DNA of 64,000 bases from Streptosporangium violaceochromogenes (GTDB lineage Bacteria > Actinomycetota > Actinomycetes > Streptosporangiales > Streptosporangiaceae). Both the position numbers and the translations under genes were made by a program. This document shows, in pieces, positions 41,898 through 52,492 of this stretch (position 1 is its first letter; each line of letters starts with the position of its first letter). The DNA lies in assembly GCF_014654615.1 (NCBI RefSeq), contig NZ_BNBB01000007.1:62001-126000 (forward strand). Direction: 5' to 3'. The notes beneath the pieces are model-generated. The model searched no databases, had not been told where the DNA came from, and was given only the letters and a program-made list of their open reading frames with translations.

Positions 41898-43451
41898 TCA
41901 ACGCTTGGAGAGGTCGCCGTCGTAGGAGGTGCCGAGGCCCAGACCGTCGACCCAGTGATAGGCGAGGACGGCGCCTTTGCGGGTGAGCGTCAGCGTGCCG
42001 GGTACGCAGTCGCCGGCCCCGTCCGGCTTCAGGTCGAAGCCGAGGACCGTCCCGGTGACCTGGGTCAGGGCGAGGGTGCCGGTGCAGCCGGAGGTCGGCT
42101 CCGCCCACGTTCCCGTGCCCGCGCCGGCGACGAGCCCGACCGTGACGTCGTGCTCCCTGAGGCCGAACGCGATGCTGGGCGTGATGTGCCCGGACCAGCT
42201 TCCGGCGAAGGAGGCGGGAATCCTCCGGCCGTCTCCGGGGGGCGGGGAGGTGGCCGTTCCGGGGGACTTCCGCCCCGCCGGGACGGGCTCGGCGGTGTCG
42301 GTCGTGTCCCCGGTGTCCCCGGTGTCCCCGGGGTCGTGGGAGGAGGCCGCGCCGGGGTCGTCGGCGCTGTTCGTGCCGCCGGTGGCCTCGCCCGTGCCCT
42401 CGCCGGCGCCCGCGGCGCGGGTCGGGGAGACGGCGCCGCCGCGATCGTCCGGCAGGAGCCGGGCGACGGTGACCCCGGCGATCACAAGCGACACGGCGAT
42501 CAGGAGCGTTCCGGCGACCAAGCCCCGGGCCCGGCGGGCCGGTCGCCTGCCCGGGCGTGCCGGACCGGCGCCGGCGGGGTCGGTGTCCTGGGGGGGAAGG
42601 CGCGGGGCGCCCGCGGGCGGGGTGGCGCCGGTGGGAGAGACGGCGGGGCCCGGTTCCCGCCCACCCGGGTCCACGAGGCCGACCATCAGGGCACGGGCCG
42701 TCGGCCGCCGGGCGGGGTCCTTGTCCAGGCAGGCGCCGATCAGCCCGGCGAGCCTGGGGGGCAGCTCCGACAGGTCGGGCTGATCGGTCAGGATCCGGTG
42801 CAGGACGGCGGGCAGGGTGTCGGCCCCGAACGGCGCCCGGCCACCCGCCGCGCACAGCATGGTGGCCGCCCAGGCGAACACGTCGGAGGCGGCCGAGGCC
42901 GGGGCGCCGCCGATCTGCTCGGGGGCCAGGTAGGCGGGGGTGCCGATGATGCCGGAGGTCATCGTGGCGGCGCCGTCCGCCCTGGCGATGCCGAAGTCGA
43001 CCACCCGGGGGCCGTCCGGGCCGAGGAGCACGTTGGCGGGCTTGAAGTCCCGGTGCACGATCCCGGCGGCATGGATGGCCGCCAGGGCGGTGGCCGTACC
43101 GACCACCAGGCGCTCCAGCTCGCCGCCCCGCAGCGGCCCGTGCTCGCGGATCCGCTCCTGCAGGGACGGCCCGTCCACGAACTCGCTCACCACGTACGGG
43201 CGGGGCCCGTCGACCGAGGCCGCCAGCACGCGCGCCGTGCAGAAGGGGGCGACGCTCGCAAGGGCCGACAGCTCCCGGGTCAGCCGCGCCCGCGTCTCGG
43301 GGTCGCCGCGCAGCAGCAGCTTGACCGCGACCCGCTCGCCGCCGGGCCCGTGGGCGAGGTACACCACACCCTGGCCGCCCTCGCCGAGTCTGCCCACCAG
43401 CCGGTACGCGCCGAGTCGGCGAGGGTCGTCGGGGGTGAGGGGGGCCGCCAT
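41898..43451 (-). CDS. Membrane Ser/Thr protein kinase
   Basis: The 517-residue kinase has all catalytic motifs: 'GRLGEGGQGVVYLAHGPGG', VAIK-type Lys in 'GERVAVKLLLRG', 'HAAGIVHRDFKPANVLLGPD', 'RVVDFGIARADG' and 'GTPAYLAPEQIGG'. A Pro/Ala-rich juxtamembrane segment precedes a single span ('GLVAGTLLIAVSLVIAGVTV', about residue 310). The extracellular part has a Thr/Asp/Gly repeat ('DTGDTGDTTDTA') and a C-terminal beta-rich domain with a Cys pair ('SGCTGTL', 'GDCVPGTL'). No PASTA repeats are present. It senses an unknown external signal. Confidence 0.95.
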   Translation of the reverse strand: MAAPLTPDDPRRLGAYRLVGRLGEGGQGVVYLAHGPGGERVAVKLLLRGDPETRARLTRELSALASVAPFCTARVLAASVDGPRPYVVSEFVDGPSLQERIREHGPLRGGELERLVVGTATALAAIHAAGIVHRDFKPANVLLGPDGPRVVDFGIARADGAATMTSGIIGTPAYLAPEQIGGAPASAASDVFAWAATMLCAAGGRAPFGADTLPAVLHRILTDQPDLSELPPRLAGLIGACLDKDPARRPTARALMVGLVDPGGREPGPAVSPTGATPPAGAPRLPPQDTDPAGAGPARPGRRPARRARGLVAGTLLIAVSLVIAGVTVARLLPDDRGGAVSPTRAAGAGEGTGEATGGTNSADDPGAASSHDPGDTGDTGDTTDTAEPVPAGRKSPGTATSPPPGDGRRIPASFAGSWSGHITPSIAFGLREHDVTVGLVAGAGTGTWAEPTSGCTGTLALTQVTGTVLGFDLKPDGAGDCVPGTLTLTRKGAVLAYHWVDGLGLGTSYDGDLSKR

Positions 43452-43558
43452 GCGGGCAAGGCTACCGACACCCGTGTGGCGGGGATACGGTCCGGGCCGC
43501 GGACCCGGAATCGCTGGTGATGTCGTCCGACCCGCCCTTTGCAGGCATATCTTGAGAC

Positions 43559-44539
43559 ATGCGGACGATTGACTGGATTGACGGAGCCGTCGAGCTCGTG
43601 GACCAGACGGTGCTCCCCGACGAACTCGTCCTTCTGCGGATCGGCACGGTGGACGGGCTCGTCGACGCCGTCCGGCGGCTGGCCGTGCGGGGGGCGCCGG
43701 CCCTGGGGGTCGCCGGGGCGCTCGGGACCGCGCTCGCGGTGCGCGACGAGCCCGACCCGCTCGCCGCCGCGGCCCGGCTGCGAGCGGCCCGGCCCACGGC
43801 CGTCAACCTCGCCCGGGGCGTCGACGAGGCGCTCGCCTGCCTGGACGGCGGCTTCGAGGCGGTCCTCGGCCGCGCGCTGCGCATCCGGGACGACGACATC
43901 GCCGCCTGCCTCGCGATGGGGAGACGGGGCGCGGACCTGGTGCGCGAACTCACCGGGCGCGACCGGCCGCGGGTCATGACCGTCTGCAACACCGGCGGCC
44001 TGGCCGCCGTGGAGTACGGCACCGCCCTGGGCGTCGTGCGGACCCTGCACGAACGGGGGCAACTGGCCCGGGCACTGGCGCTGGAGACCCGGCCGCTGCT
44101 CCAGGGCACCCGGCTGACGGCCTGGGAACTGGAGCGCATGGGCGCCCCCTACCGTCTGGTGGCCGACTCCGCCGGGCCGTTCCTGCTGGCCAGGGGCCAC
44201 GCCGACGCCGTGCTGATCGGCGCCGACCGGATCGCCGCCGACGGTGACACGGCCAACAAGATCGGCTCCTACGCCCTCGCCCTCGGCGCCCGCCGCGCCG
44301 GCGTTCCGTTCGTCGTCGTCGCCCCGGAGAGCACCGTGGATCCGGCCACCCCCACCGGCGCCGCGATCGAGATCGAGGAGCGGTGCGGCGAGGAGGTGCT
44401 CGGCGTGCGCGGCGTCCGGCTGGCGCCCGAGGGGGCCCGCGCGCTGAACCCGGCCTTCGACGTCACCCCGCACGATCTGATCACGGCCATCGTCACCGAG
44501 CGCCGGGTGATCAGGCCGGAGCGGGGGGAGCGTCCCTGA
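43559..44539 (+). CDS. mtnA: Methylthioribose-1-phosphate isomerase
   Basis: The 326-residue protein is an MtnA/eIF2B-like isomerase. 'AVRRLAVRGAPALGVAGALG' binds the sugar phosphate, the catalytic Cys is in 'RVMTVCNTGGLAAVEYGTAL', and the Asp in 'AVLIGADRIAADGDTANKIG'. It converts methylthioribose-1-phosphate to methylthioribulose-1-phosphate in the methionine salvage pathway. No other salvage gene lies near it in this window. The ATG follows the divergent kinase gene by 107 bases. Confidence 0.95.
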   Translation: MRTIDWIDGAVELVDQTVLPDELVLLRIGTVDGLVDAVRRLAVRGAPALGVAGALGTALAVRDEPDPLAAAARLRAARPTAVNLARGVDEALACLDGGFEAVLGRALRIRDDDIAACLAMGRRGADLVRELTGRDRPRVMTVCNTGGLAAVEYGTALGVVRTLHERGQLARALALETRPLLQGTRLTAWELERMGAPYRLVADSAGPFLLARGHADAVLIGADRIAADGDTANKIGSYALALGARRAGVPFVVVAPESTVDPATPTGAAIEIEERCGEEVLGVRGVRLAPEGARALNPAFDVTPHDLITAIVTERRVIRPERGERP

Positions 44540-44741
44540 AAGGCCCCGGGTGGCCGGGCGCGGCGGGTTTGAGCCGCCTGTCCCGGGAAGAGGGGACGTC
44601 GCGCCCGATGCCCGGTGATCCACAGGGAGTCCTGTCGCGGGATGATACGCCCGTGGACCCGTTGGTAAACCGTTGACCGTGGTTATGCGTCGACTATTAC
44701 GCTCCGCATAACCTCCGTCACTCAAACCGTGGAGAAGTCTC

Positions 44742-45509
44742 GTGACCATCGATCTCGTTACCCGTCGCGAGTGGGGGGCCAAGGAGCCGCGCGGTTCTTA
44801 CGGCCGGCTCACCTCTACCCGAGGCGTCAAGGTTCACTACACCGGTGGCCAGGTCAGTCCCGACATCGTCGGCGACCACGCCAGGTGCGTGGCCATGGTG
44901 AAGTCCATCCAGACCCATCACATGAGCGGCAACGGCTGGATGGACATCGGTTACTCGATGGTCGCCTGCCCGCACCGCAAGGTGTTCGAGGGCAGGGGGC
45001 CGGGCCGCCTGCCCGCCGCCAACGGCGCGGGGCTCAACAGCGGCCACTACGCCGTGCTCGGCCTCGTCGGCTCCTCGGGGCTCATCGAGCCGACCGACGA
45101 CATCCTGCACGCCATCCTGGACGCCGTCGAATACCTCCGTGACAGGGGCGGGGCCGGCTCGGAGATCAAGGGGCACCGCGACGGCTACTCCACCGACTGC
45201 CCCGGCGGGCCGCTGTACGCCTGGGTCAGGAAGGGCGCCCCCCGCCCCGGCGGCCCCGCCACGCCCGAGGGTCAGCCGACGGCGTTTCCCGGCCGCATCC
45301 TCACCTACCCGCCCCTCATGAAGGGCGACGACGTGCGCATCTGGCAGCGGCAGATGAGGAAACGCGGCTGGAACCTCGACGTCGACGGCCTGTACGGCGA
45401 GCGCTCCCGTCAGGTCTGCCGCGACTTCCAGAAGGAGAAGCGCCTGCCGGTCACCGGCGCCGTCGACCGCGCCACCTGGGAGGCCGCCTGGCGGGAACCC
45501 GTCGTCTGA
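44742..45509 (+). CDS. PGRP-type N-acetylmuramoyl-L-alanine amidase with peptidoglycan-binding domain
   Basis: The 255-residue protein starts with an amidase_2/PGRP fold (residues 1-160): zinc ligands His32 in 'GVKVHYTGGQ', His in 'EIKGHRDGYSTDCPGG' and Cys two residues before the PGG, plus 'WMDIGYSMVACPHRKVFEGR'. A C-terminal PG_binding_1 domain follows ('LMKGDDVRIWQRQMRKRGWN', 'DGLYGERSRQVCRDFQKEKR'). No signal peptide is visible, as in phage-type endolysins, so export needs another route or lysis. GTG start with GGAGAAG upstream. Confidence 0.92.
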   Translation: MTIDLVTRREWGAKEPRGSYGRLTSTRGVKVHYTGGQVSPDIVGDHARCVAMVKSIQTHHMSGNGWMDIGYSMVACPHRKVFEGRGPGRLPAANGAGLNSGHYAVLGLVGSSGLIEPTDDILHAILDAVEYLRDRGGAGSEIKGHRDGYSTDCPGGPLYAWVRKGAPRPGGPATPEGQPTAFPGRILTYPPLMKGDDVRIWQRQMRKRGWNLDVDGLYGERSRQVCRDFQKEKRLPVTGAVDRATWEAAWREPVV

Positions 45510-45516
45510 CGGCGTA

Positions 45517-45548
45517 CCGGGGGGCGGCCGGGGCCGGCCGCCCCCCGG
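45517..45548 (+). terminator. Hairpin terminator after the amidase gene
   Basis: A perfect 14-bp GC stem (45517-45530 with 45535-45548) has the loop GGGC. It begins eight bases after the amidase stop and separates it from the mutA operon. Confidence 0.82.
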
Positions 45549-45613
45549 CCGGGCGTGCCGCTCCAGGGGCCTCACCGGCGGTGATCCCACCCCCGGAAGA
45601 ATATTCTTGAGGG

Positions 45614-47470
45614 GTGCCGCCTACTATCCGGTTCATGACGGTGTCGCCTGACGAAGCCCAATGGACCGCCGGCTTCCCGCCGACCACACGGGAGCGGTGG
45701 CGCGAGCTGGCGCTCGGTGTTCTACGCAAATCCGGCATCGAGGCCGGCTCTCCCGAGGAGGCGCTGGCGTCGACGACCTACGACGGCGTGGTCGTGGCGC
45801 CTCTGTACGACGCGTCGGACCTCCCCGGCGACCCCGGCCTGCCGGGACTGCCCCCCTACGTCCGCGGCTCCCGCCCTCAGGGCGGGACGTGGGAGCTCAG
45901 GCAGCGGCACGAGGTGGCCGACCCCGAGGCGGTCCTCGCCGACCTGGAGAACGGCGTGACCTCGCTCTGGCTCGCCCTCGCCCCCGAAGACCTGCCCCGC
46001 ACCCTGGAACGGGTCCATCTGGACCTGATCTCCGTCACGCTGGAGGCGGGCGGGCGCACCCGGGAGGCGGCCGAGACGCTGTTCGCGCTGGCCCGGCGGC
46101 GGGGCGCCGCGGGGGCGCCGGCGGGTGAGGAGGGCAGGGACGGGGCGGCCGTGCTCACCGGTGCTCTGGGCGCCGACCCGCTCGCCGACCCCGAGACCGC
46201 GATCGCGCTGGCCGGGCGCTGCGCGGCCGGCTTCCCCGGCCTGCGGGCGGTCGTGGTGGACGGCACGCCGTACCACGACGCGGGCGGGAGCGACGCCGAG
46301 GAGCTCGGCTGCTCCGTCGCCTCCGGGGTCGCGGCCCTGCGGACGCTCACCGGCGCCGGGCTCGGGGTCGAGGAGGCGTTCGGGCAGCTGGAGTTCCGCT
46401 ACGCCGCGACGGCCGACCAGTTTCTCACCATCGCCAAGCTCCGCGCCGCACGCCTGCTCTGGGGGCGCGTCGCCGAGGTCTGCGGGGCGGGCGCCGGGGC
46501 CGGGCAGCGGCAGCACGCGGTGACCTCCTCGGCCATGATGACCGCCCGCGACCCCTGGGTGAACATGCTCCGCACCACGCTCGCCTGCTTCGCCGCCGGG
46601 GTGGGCGGGGCCGACGCGGTGACCGTGCAGCCCTTCGACGCCTGCCTGGGGCTGCCGGACGCCTTCGCCCGCCGCATCGCGCGCAACACCCGCTCGCTGC
46701 TCGTGGAGGAGGCGGGGGCGGCCCGGGTGATCGACCCGGCCGGCGGCTCCTACTACGTCGAGCGGCTCACCGAGGATCTGGCGGGTGCCGCCTGGAGGTG
46801 GTTCAAGGAGATCGAGCGCGCCGGAGGGATGGCCGCCGCCCTGGAGACGGGGCTCGTCGCCGACCGGCTCGCCGCCACCGGGGAGAGGCGGGCGGGTAAC
46901 ATCGCCCGCCGCCGCGACCCGATCACGGGGGTGAGCGAGTTCCCCAACCTCGCCGAGCGGCTCCCCGCCCGCGAGCCGCGGCCGGGCCCGTCCCGGGGCG
47001 TGCGGTACGCCCAGGAGTTCGAGGCGCTGCGCGACCTGGCCGACGCCCAGGAGCGGCGGCCCAGGGTGTTCCTGGCGACCATCGGCCCGGTGGCCGCCCA
47101 CACCGCCAGGGCGTCGTTCGCGGCCAACCTGTTCCAGGCCGGGGGCATCGCCACCGTGAGCGCCGCCGAGGGCCTTTCCGAGCGCGCCCCCGAGGCGGGC
47201 GCCCCCTCCGGTGAGCACACGGTGGACCCCGTCCGCATCGCCGAGGCGTTCGCCGCCGGCGGCACCCCGGTCGCCTGCCTGTGCTCCAGCGACCGGCTGT
47301 ACGGCGAGCACGCCGAGGCCGTCGCCGCCGCGCTGCGCGCCGCCGGCGCGAAGAGGATCTGGCTGGCGGGCGAGGGAGAGTACGCGGGCGTGGACGCCAC
47401 GCTCCACGCCGGATGCGACGCGCTCAAGGTGCTCCGCACGACCTTCGACGACCTGGAGGTAACCCGATGA
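45614..47470 (+). CDS. mutA: Methylmalonyl-CoA mutase small subunit
   Basis: The 618-residue subunit resembles MutB over its barrel ('[20 protein letters not shown]', '[20 protein letters not shown]', '[20 protein letters not shown]', '[20 protein letters not shown]'). The cobalamin His motif D-x-H-x-x-G is not seen at its C-terminus, as in other small subunits. It pairs with the catalytic subunit. GTG at 45614 has GAGGGG close upstream; ATG at 45635 is an alternative that would leave the small N-terminal extension out. The stop overlaps mutB (ATGA). Confidence 0.95.
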   Translation: MPPTIRFMTVSPDEAQWTAGFPPTTRERWRELALGVLRKSGIEAGSPEEALASTTYDGVVVAPLYDASDLPGDPGLPGLPPYVRGSRPQGGTWELRQRHEVADPEAVLADLENGVTSLWLALAPEDLPRTLERVHLDLISVTLEAGGRTREAAETLFALARRRGAAGAPAGEEGRDGAAVLTGALGADPLADPETAIALAGRCAAGFPGLRAVVVDGTPYHDAGGSDAEELGCSVASGVAALRTLTGAGLGVEEAFGQLEFRYAATADQFLTIAKLRAARLLWGRVAEVCGAGAGAGQRQHAVTSSAMMTARDPWVNMLRTTLACFAAGVGGADAVTVQPFDACLGLPDAFARRIARNTRSLLVEEAGAARVIDPAGGSYYVERLTEDLAGAAWRWFKEIERAGGMAAALETGLVADRLAATGERRAGNIARRRDPITGVSEFPNLAERLPAREPRPGPSRGVRYAQEFEALRDLADAQERRPRVFLATIGPVAAHTARASFAANLFQAGGIATVSAAEGLSERAPEAGAPSGEHTVDPVRIAEAFAAGGTPVACLCSSDRLYGEHAEAVAAALRAAGAKRIWLAGEGEYAGVDATLHAGCDALKVLRTTFDDLEVTR

Positions 47471-49653
47471 TCCCCGACTTCTCCGGAATCGAGCTGAGGG
47501 ACGAGCGTTCGCGGTCCTCGGCGCCGGACCCGGCCGGCCGGGCGCGGGCCGTACGGGAGGCCGCCGGCGAGGGCGCGGAGGAGCCGGTGTGGGAGACCCC
47601 CGAGGGGATCGGGGTCAAACCGCTCTACACGGCCGGGGACCTGGCCGGGCTCGACTTCCTCCAGACCTACCCGGGCGCCGCCCCGTACCTGCGCGGGCCG
47701 TACCCGACCATGTACGTCAACCAGCCGTGGACGATCAGGCAGTACGCCGGGTTCTCCACCGCCGAGGAGTCCAACGCCTTCTACCGGCGCAACCTGGCCG
47801 CCGGGCAGAAGGGCCTGTCGGTCGCCTTCGACCTGGCCACCCACCGGGGCTACGACTCCGACCACCCGCGCGTGGCCGGGGACGTCGGCATGGCCGGGGT
47901 GGCCATCGACTCCATCTACGACATGCGGCAGCTCTTCGACGGCATCCCCCTCGACAGGATGAGCGTGTCGATGACCATGAACGGCGCGGTGCTGCCGGTG
48001 CTCGCGCTCTACATCGTGGCCGCCGAGGAGCAGGGGGTGCCCCCCGAGCGGCTGACGGGGACCATCCAGAACGACATCCTCAAGGAGTTCATGGTCCGCA
48101 ACACCTACATCTACCCGCCGGGTCCCTCGATGCGGATCATCTCCGACATCTTCTCCTACACCAGTGAGAGGATGCCCAAGTTCAACTCGATCTCGATCTC
48201 CGGGTACCACATCCAGGAGGCCGGGGCCACGTGCGACCTGGAGCTGGCCTACACCCTCGCCGACGGCGTGGAGTACCTGCGGGCGGGCGTGGGGGCGGGC
48301 CTGGACGTCGACAGGTTCGCGCCGAGGCTGTCGTTCTTCTGGTGCATCGGCATGAACTTCTTCATGGAGGTCGCCAAGCTGCGGGCCGCCCGGCTGCTGT
48401 GGGCGGGGCTGGTCTCCGGGTTCGGCGCGCGCGATCCCCGGTCGCTGTCGCTGCGGACCCACGCGCAGACCTCCGGTTGGTCGCTCACGGCCCAGGACGT
48501 CTTCAACAACGTCGTGCGCACCTGCGTGGAGGCGATGGCGGCCACCCAGGGGCACACCCAGTCGCTGCACACCAACGCCTTGGACGAGGCGCTGGCCCTG
48601 CCCACCGACTTCTCCGCCCGGATCGCCCGCAACACCCAGCTTCTGCTCCAGCAGGAGTCGGGAACCTGCCGGGTGATCGACCCCTGGGGCGGCTCCTACT
48701 ACGTCGAGAGGCTCACCCACGAGCTGGCGCGCAGGGCCCGGGGGCACATCGAGGAGGTCGAGGCCGCCGGGGGCATGGCCAGGGCGATCGACCAGGGCCT
48801 GCCGAAGCTGCGCATCGAGGAGGCCGCCGCCCGGACCCAGGCGCGCATCGACTCCGGGCGCCAGCCGGTCATCGGCGTCAACAAGTACCGCCCCGACGCC
48901 GACGAGGTCATCGAGGTGCTCAAGGTGGACAACAGCGCCGTCCGCGCCCAGCAGCTCGACAAGCTCCGCCGCCTGCGCGCCGAGAGGGACACCGACCGGG
49001 TGAACCGGGCGCTGGAGGCGCTCACCAAGGGGGCGGCGGGGCAGGCCAACCTGCTCGCCCTGGCGGTCGAGGCGGCGCGGGCCAAGGCGACGGTCGGGGA
49101 GATCTCCGAGGCGCTGGAGCGGGTGTTCGGCCGGCACGCCGGTCAGATCCGCACGATCTCCGGCGTCTACCGCGACGAGGTGGGCACGGGCGGGGACGAG
49201 GTCCGCGCGGCGTGCGCCGCGTTCGAGCGCCTGGAGGGCCGCCGCCCCCGCATCCTGGTGGCCAAGATGGGGCAGGACGGTCACGACCGGGGCCAGAAGG
49301 TGATCGCCACCGCCTTCGCCGACCTGGGGTTCGACGTGGACGTCGGCCCGCTGTTCCAGACCCCCGCCGAGGTCGCCCGCCAGGCGGTCGAGGCCGATGT
49401 GCACGTGGTCGGGGTCTCCTCGCTGGCGGCCGGGCATCTGACGCTGGTCCCCGCGCTCCGCGAGGCGCTCGCCGGGCTCGGCGCCGACGACGTCATGATC
49501 GTGGTCGGCGGCGTCATCCCACCGGGTGACTTCGACGCGCTGCGCGCGGCCGGCGCCTCGGCGATCTTCCCCCCGGGCACCGTGATCGCCGACGCCGCCC
49601 GGGGGCTGGTGGCCGACCTGCTCACCCGGCTGGGCCATGGCGCGGACGTCTGA
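47467..49653 (+). CDS. mutB: Methylmalonyl-CoA mutase large (catalytic) subunit
   Basis: The 728-residue adenosylcobalamin enzyme has '[20 protein letters not shown]' with the acyl-CoA Tyr, '[20 protein letters not shown]', '[20 protein letters not shown]' and a C-terminal B12 domain with the base-off motif '[20 protein letters not shown]' and '[18 protein letters not shown]'. It isomerises methylmalonyl-CoA to succinyl-CoA. ATG at 47467 overlaps the mutA stop, and meaB begins inside its last codons. Confidence 0.97.
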   Translation: MIPDFSGIELRDERSRSSAPDPAGRARAVREAAGEGAEEPVWETPEGIGVKPLYTAGDLAGLDFLQTYPGAAPYLRGPYPTMYVNQPWTIRQYAGFSTAEESNAFYRRNLAAGQKGLSVAFDLATHRGYDSDHPRVAGDVGMAGVAIDSIYDMRQLFDGIPLDRMSVSMTMNGAVLPVLALYIVAAEEQGVPPERLTGTIQNDILKEFMVRNTYIYPPGPSMRIISDIFSYTSERMPKFNSISISGYHIQEAGATCDLELAYTLADGVEYLRAGVGAGLDVDRFAPRLSFFWCIGMNFFMEVAKLRAARLLWAGLVSGFGARDPRSLSLRTHAQTSGWSLTAQDVFNNVVRTCVEAMAATQGHTQSLHTNALDEALALPTDFSARIARNTQLLLQQESGTCRVIDPWGGSYYVERLTHELARRARGHIEEVEAAGGMARAIDQGLPKLRIEEAAARTQARIDSGRQPVIGVNKYRPDADEVIEVLKVDNSAVRAQQLDKLRRLRAERDTDRVNRALEALTKGAAGQANLLALAVEAARAKATVGEISEALERVFGRHAGQIRTISGVYRDEVGTGGDEVRAACAAFERLEGRRPRILVAKMGQDGHDRGQKVIATAFADLGFDVDVGPLFQTPAEVARQAVEADVHVVGVSSLAAGHLTLVPALREALAGLGADDVMIVVGGVIPPGDFDALRAAGASAIFPPGTVIADAARGLVADLLTRLGHGADV

Positions 49654-50605
49654 CGACTACGCCCGGGGGGTGCGGGAGGGCTCCCGGCTCTGGATCGCGC
49701 GGGCGATCACGCTGGTGGAGTCCTCCAGGGCCGACCACCGTGACCTGGCCCAGCGGCTGCTGGCGGAGCTCACGCCCTCGGCCGGCAAGGCGCGCAGGGT
49801 GGGCGTCACCGGTGTGCCGGGCGTCGGCAAGTCCACGTTCATCGACGCGCTCGGCACGCTCCTGACCGGGCGGGGCCACCGGGTGGCGGTGCTCGCCGTC
49901 GACCCCTCCTCGACCAGGACGGGCGGCAGTGTCCTGGGCGACAAGACCAGGATGTCCCGGCTGGGTGTGGATCCGCACGCCTTCATCCGCCCCTCACCGA
50001 CCTCGGGCACCCTCGGCGGGGTCGCCAGGGCGACCCGCGAGGCGATGGTCGTGGTGGAGGCGGCGGGGTACGACGTCGTCCTCGTGGAGACCGTCGGCGT
50101 CGGCCAGTCGGAGACCGCCGTCGCCGACATGGTGGACACCTTCCTGCTGCTGGCCCTGGCGAGGACCGGAGACCAGCTTCAGGGCATCAAGAAGGGCGTG
50201 CTGGAGCTCGCCGACGTGATCGCCGTCAACAAGGCCGACGGCCCGCACGAGATGGAGGCGAGGAGGGCGGCCCGGGAGCTGGCGGGGGCGCTGCGGCTGC
50301 TCCGCTCGGAGCGGGCGGTGCCGGTGCTGACCTGCAGCGGGCAGGAGGGCACCGGTCTGGAGGAGCTCTGGAGCCGGATCGTCGCCCACCAGGACGCCAT
50401 GGCGGCCTCGGGTGAGCTGCAGAACCGGCGCCGGCGCCAGCGGGTCGGCTGGACCTGGTCGCTGGTGACCGAGCGTCTGCTGACGGGGTTTCGCGAACAT
50501 CCGCGGGTGGCGGCGATCACCGCCGAGGTCGAGCGGGAGGTCCGCTCCGGGACGCTGACGCCCTCCCTGGCCGCCGACCGCCTCCTTAAGGCCTTCCTGG
50601 AATGA
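49637..50605 (+). CDS. meaB: Methylmalonyl-CoA mutase GTPase chaperone MeaB
   Basis: The 322-residue G3E GTPase has Walker A '[19 protein letters not shown]', a metal/switch segment '[20 protein letters not shown]', '[20 protein letters not shown]' and '[20 protein letters not shown]'. It gates cobalamin loading and protects the mutase from inactivation. It overlaps mutB by 17 bases, the usual arrangement, and ends with a helical dimerisation arm (about 265-320). Confidence 0.96.
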   Translation: MARTSDDYARGVREGSRLWIARAITLVESSRADHRDLAQRLLAELTPSAGKARRVGVTGVPGVGKSTFIDALGTLLTGRGHRVAVLAVDPSSTRTGGSVLGDKTRMSRLGVDPHAFIRPSPTSGTLGGVARATREAMVVVEAAGYDVVLVETVGVGQSETAVADMVDTFLLLALARTGDQLQGIKKGVLELADVIAVNKADGPHEMEARRAARELAGALRLLRSERAVPVLTCSGQEGTGLEELWSRIVAHQDAMAASGELQNRRRRQRVGWTWSLVTERLLTGFREHPRVAAITAEVEREVRSGTLTPSLAADRLLKAFLE

Positions 50606-50626
50606 TTTCGGTCCCCGTTTTCGGTC

Positions 50627-50650
50627 GGTGAGGCGCCCTGGCGCCTCGCC
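50627..50650 (+). terminator. Hairpin terminator after meaB
   Basis: GGTGAGGCGCC (50627-50637) and GGCGCCTCGCC (50640-50650) form an 11-bp stem with one G-T pair and a tight loop. It begins 22 bases after the meaB stop. Confidence 0.75.
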
Positions 50651-51109
50651 GGCCGGGATCTCCGCGCAGCCGTCGGGAACGGTCCATTCGGGCATCCATC
50701 TCCAAGGGTGCGGCATTCGCTACGGTGAGTGATGAAATACGGGAACAAATGTGCGAATTGAGCCCGCCTTACATGAATACCCTCTTAATAAGGGCATTCC
50801 TCTCAGGTGACACAAAACTATTATCCGGCTCTGACCTTGATCGCTCCCTGTCGATCATGTGATACTTCGCCCAAAGGGCTACGAAAGCCGTAATAAACCA
50901 CTCTTTGGATACGTAACCGTGAGAAGGTGCACGGTGAGGCGCGGAAGGGTCGTCAAGGGGTCATCGGTCGACCACCCCTGACCGTTTCGCGGGGGATCGG
51001 GCCACGACGGGGTGGCGAGGTTCCCGAGTGCGCCCTACCGCCCAGGCGTCGCCGCGGGCGGTGGTCACGCTGCGTGAATGTGCGGCGCGCAAGGTGGGAG
51101 AGCGGAACA
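50651..51109 (+). promoter_or_regulatory. AT-rich upstream region and promoter of the diterpene operon
   Basis: The stretch 50720-50900 is markedly AT-richer than its surroundings. TTGATC (50837-50842), a 17-base spacer and TGATAC (50860-50865) form a plausible promoter, implying a leader of about 240 bases before the P450 ATG. GGGAG near 51097 is the ribosome site. No gene is seen. Confidence 0.55.
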
Positions 51110-52492
51110 ATGTCCATCGGTTCGGCTACTGGAGCGGTCCGACGAAGCACGACCATCCCCGTCCATCGCGTTCTTCCGAGGTTCGTCAAGGATCCGGTGA
51201 ACGCGCTGGCCGAGGTGGGGAGGCAGGCGGAGGGGCGGGTCGTCCGCCTGGATCTGGGGCTTTTCCGTCCCTACCTGGTGACCCATCCCGACCACGTCCA
51301 GCAGGTGCTCAAGACGAACTGGACCAACTATCGGCGCGAGGGGATGTTCTGGCGGCCCCTGCGGCGGATGCTCGGCGCGAGCATCCTCGGCGAGGGAACC
51401 CCCTGGGAGTCCAGCAGGAAGATCCTGCAGCCCCTGTTCACCAGACGGTACGTGGCCTCGCTCGCGGAGGACATGGCCACGACGATCGACCTGCGCATCC
51501 GCGAGCTGGACGCGTTCGCCCGGTCGGGACGGCCGGTCGACGCCGCGGAGGAGATGGCCGGGATCGTCAACCAGGCCGTCATCAAGGTGCTGTTCGGCGA
51601 CAGGATCAGCCGGGAGGACGGCGAGCGTCTCGCGCCCGCCTACGACGCCGCCGCCACCTCGATCAACTTCCGGCTGCTCATGCCGTTCATGCCCTACTCG
51701 GTCCGGGTGCCCGGAGACCGGGCCTTCATGAAGGCCGTCCAGACGGTCGACGACGTGCTCTTCCCCGTCATCCGCAAGGCGCGTGCCGACAGCGGCGACA
51801 GCCTCGACGTCATCTCCGCGCTCTGCCGGGCCAGGGGGGAGGACGGCGCCGAGCTCGCCGACCGGCAGATCCGCGACGACCTGGTCAGCGTCTACGGCGC
51901 CGCCTCGGAGTCCACGGCCATGACCCTGACCTGGCTGTGGCCTCTGCTGGACGCCCATCCGGAGGTGGCGGCCAGGCTCTACGACGAGATCGACCGGGTG
52001 GTCGGCGCCGGACCCGCCACGCCCGAGCACGTTCCGCAGCTGCGCTACACCCGCATGGTCCTGCAGGAGCTTCTGCGGTTGTACCCGGCGGGCTGGCTCT
52101 TCCCCAGGATGGCCATGGAGCCGGCGGAGATCGGCGGTGTGCGCGTCAAGGCGGGCTCGCAGGTGCTGATCAGCCCCTACGCCACGCACCGGCTGGACGA
52201 GTTCTGGGAGCGCCCGCTTGAGTTCGACCCCGAGCGGTTCGCCTCCGAGGGCCAGGAGCGCAGGCACAAGTACTCCTACTTCCCCTTCGGGGGTGGACCG
52301 CACCAATGCCTCGGCCAGCACCTGTTCTACGTCGAGGCCCCGCTCCTGGTCGCCGCGATCCTGAGCCGGTTCCGCCCGGCGGTCGTCACCCCCGGGCCGT
52401 TCACCCCCTCTCCGGCGGCCTCGCTGAGGCCGAAGGAGAAGATCGAGCTGAGCATCGTCCCGATCCGGCACGGCCGGGGTGAGGCGGCGTGA
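51110..52492 (+). CDS. Cytochrome P450
   Basis: The 460-residue P450 has the K-helix ExxR in 'MVLQELLRLYPAGWLFPRMA' and the heme loop 'FPFGGGPHQCLGQHLFYVEA' with the thiolate Cys. Its I-helix reads 'VYGAASESTAMTLTWLW', where the common A-G-x-(D/E)-T is A-S-E-S-T. Length and the C-terminal region are like CYP102/CYP4-type bacterial P450s rather than the 400-residue soluble type. It is the first gene of an operon with two terpene synthases (the stop overlaps the next start), so it probably oxidises the diterpene. Some conservons also have a P450 neighbour. Confidence 0.95.
   Translation: MSIGSATGAVRRSTTIPVHRVLPRFVKDPVNALAEVGRQAEGRVVRLDLGLFRPYLVTHPDHVQQVLKTNWTNYRREGMFWRPLRRMLGASILGEGTPWESSRKILQPLFTRRYVASLAEDMATTIDLRIRELDAFARSGRPVDAAEEMAGIVNQAVIKVLFGDRISREDGERLAPAYDAAATSINFRLLMPFMPYSVRVPGDRAFMKAVQTVDDVLFPVIRKARADSGDSLDVISALCRARGEDGAELADRQIRDDLVSVYGAASESTAMTLTWLWPLLDAHPEVAARLYDEIDRVVGAGPATPEHVPQLRYTRMVLQELLRLYPAGWLFPRMAMEPAEIGGVRVKAGSQVLISPYATHRLDEFWERPLEFDPERFASEGQERRHKYSYFPFGGGPHQCLGQHLFYVEAPLLVAAILSRFRPAVVTPGPFTPSPAASLRPKEKIELSIVPIRHGRGEAA

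Noticed and set aside
42295..42340. Tandem GTCCCCGGT-type repeat as a functional DNA element
   Set aside because: It encodes the Thr/Asp/Gly repeat of the kinase's extracellular linker and is best explained as coding sequence.
46753..49638. Minus-strand reading frame of about 960 codons
   Set aside because: It lies opposite mutA/mutB, whose motifs are unmistakable. Its translation is low-complexity and no start signal fits.
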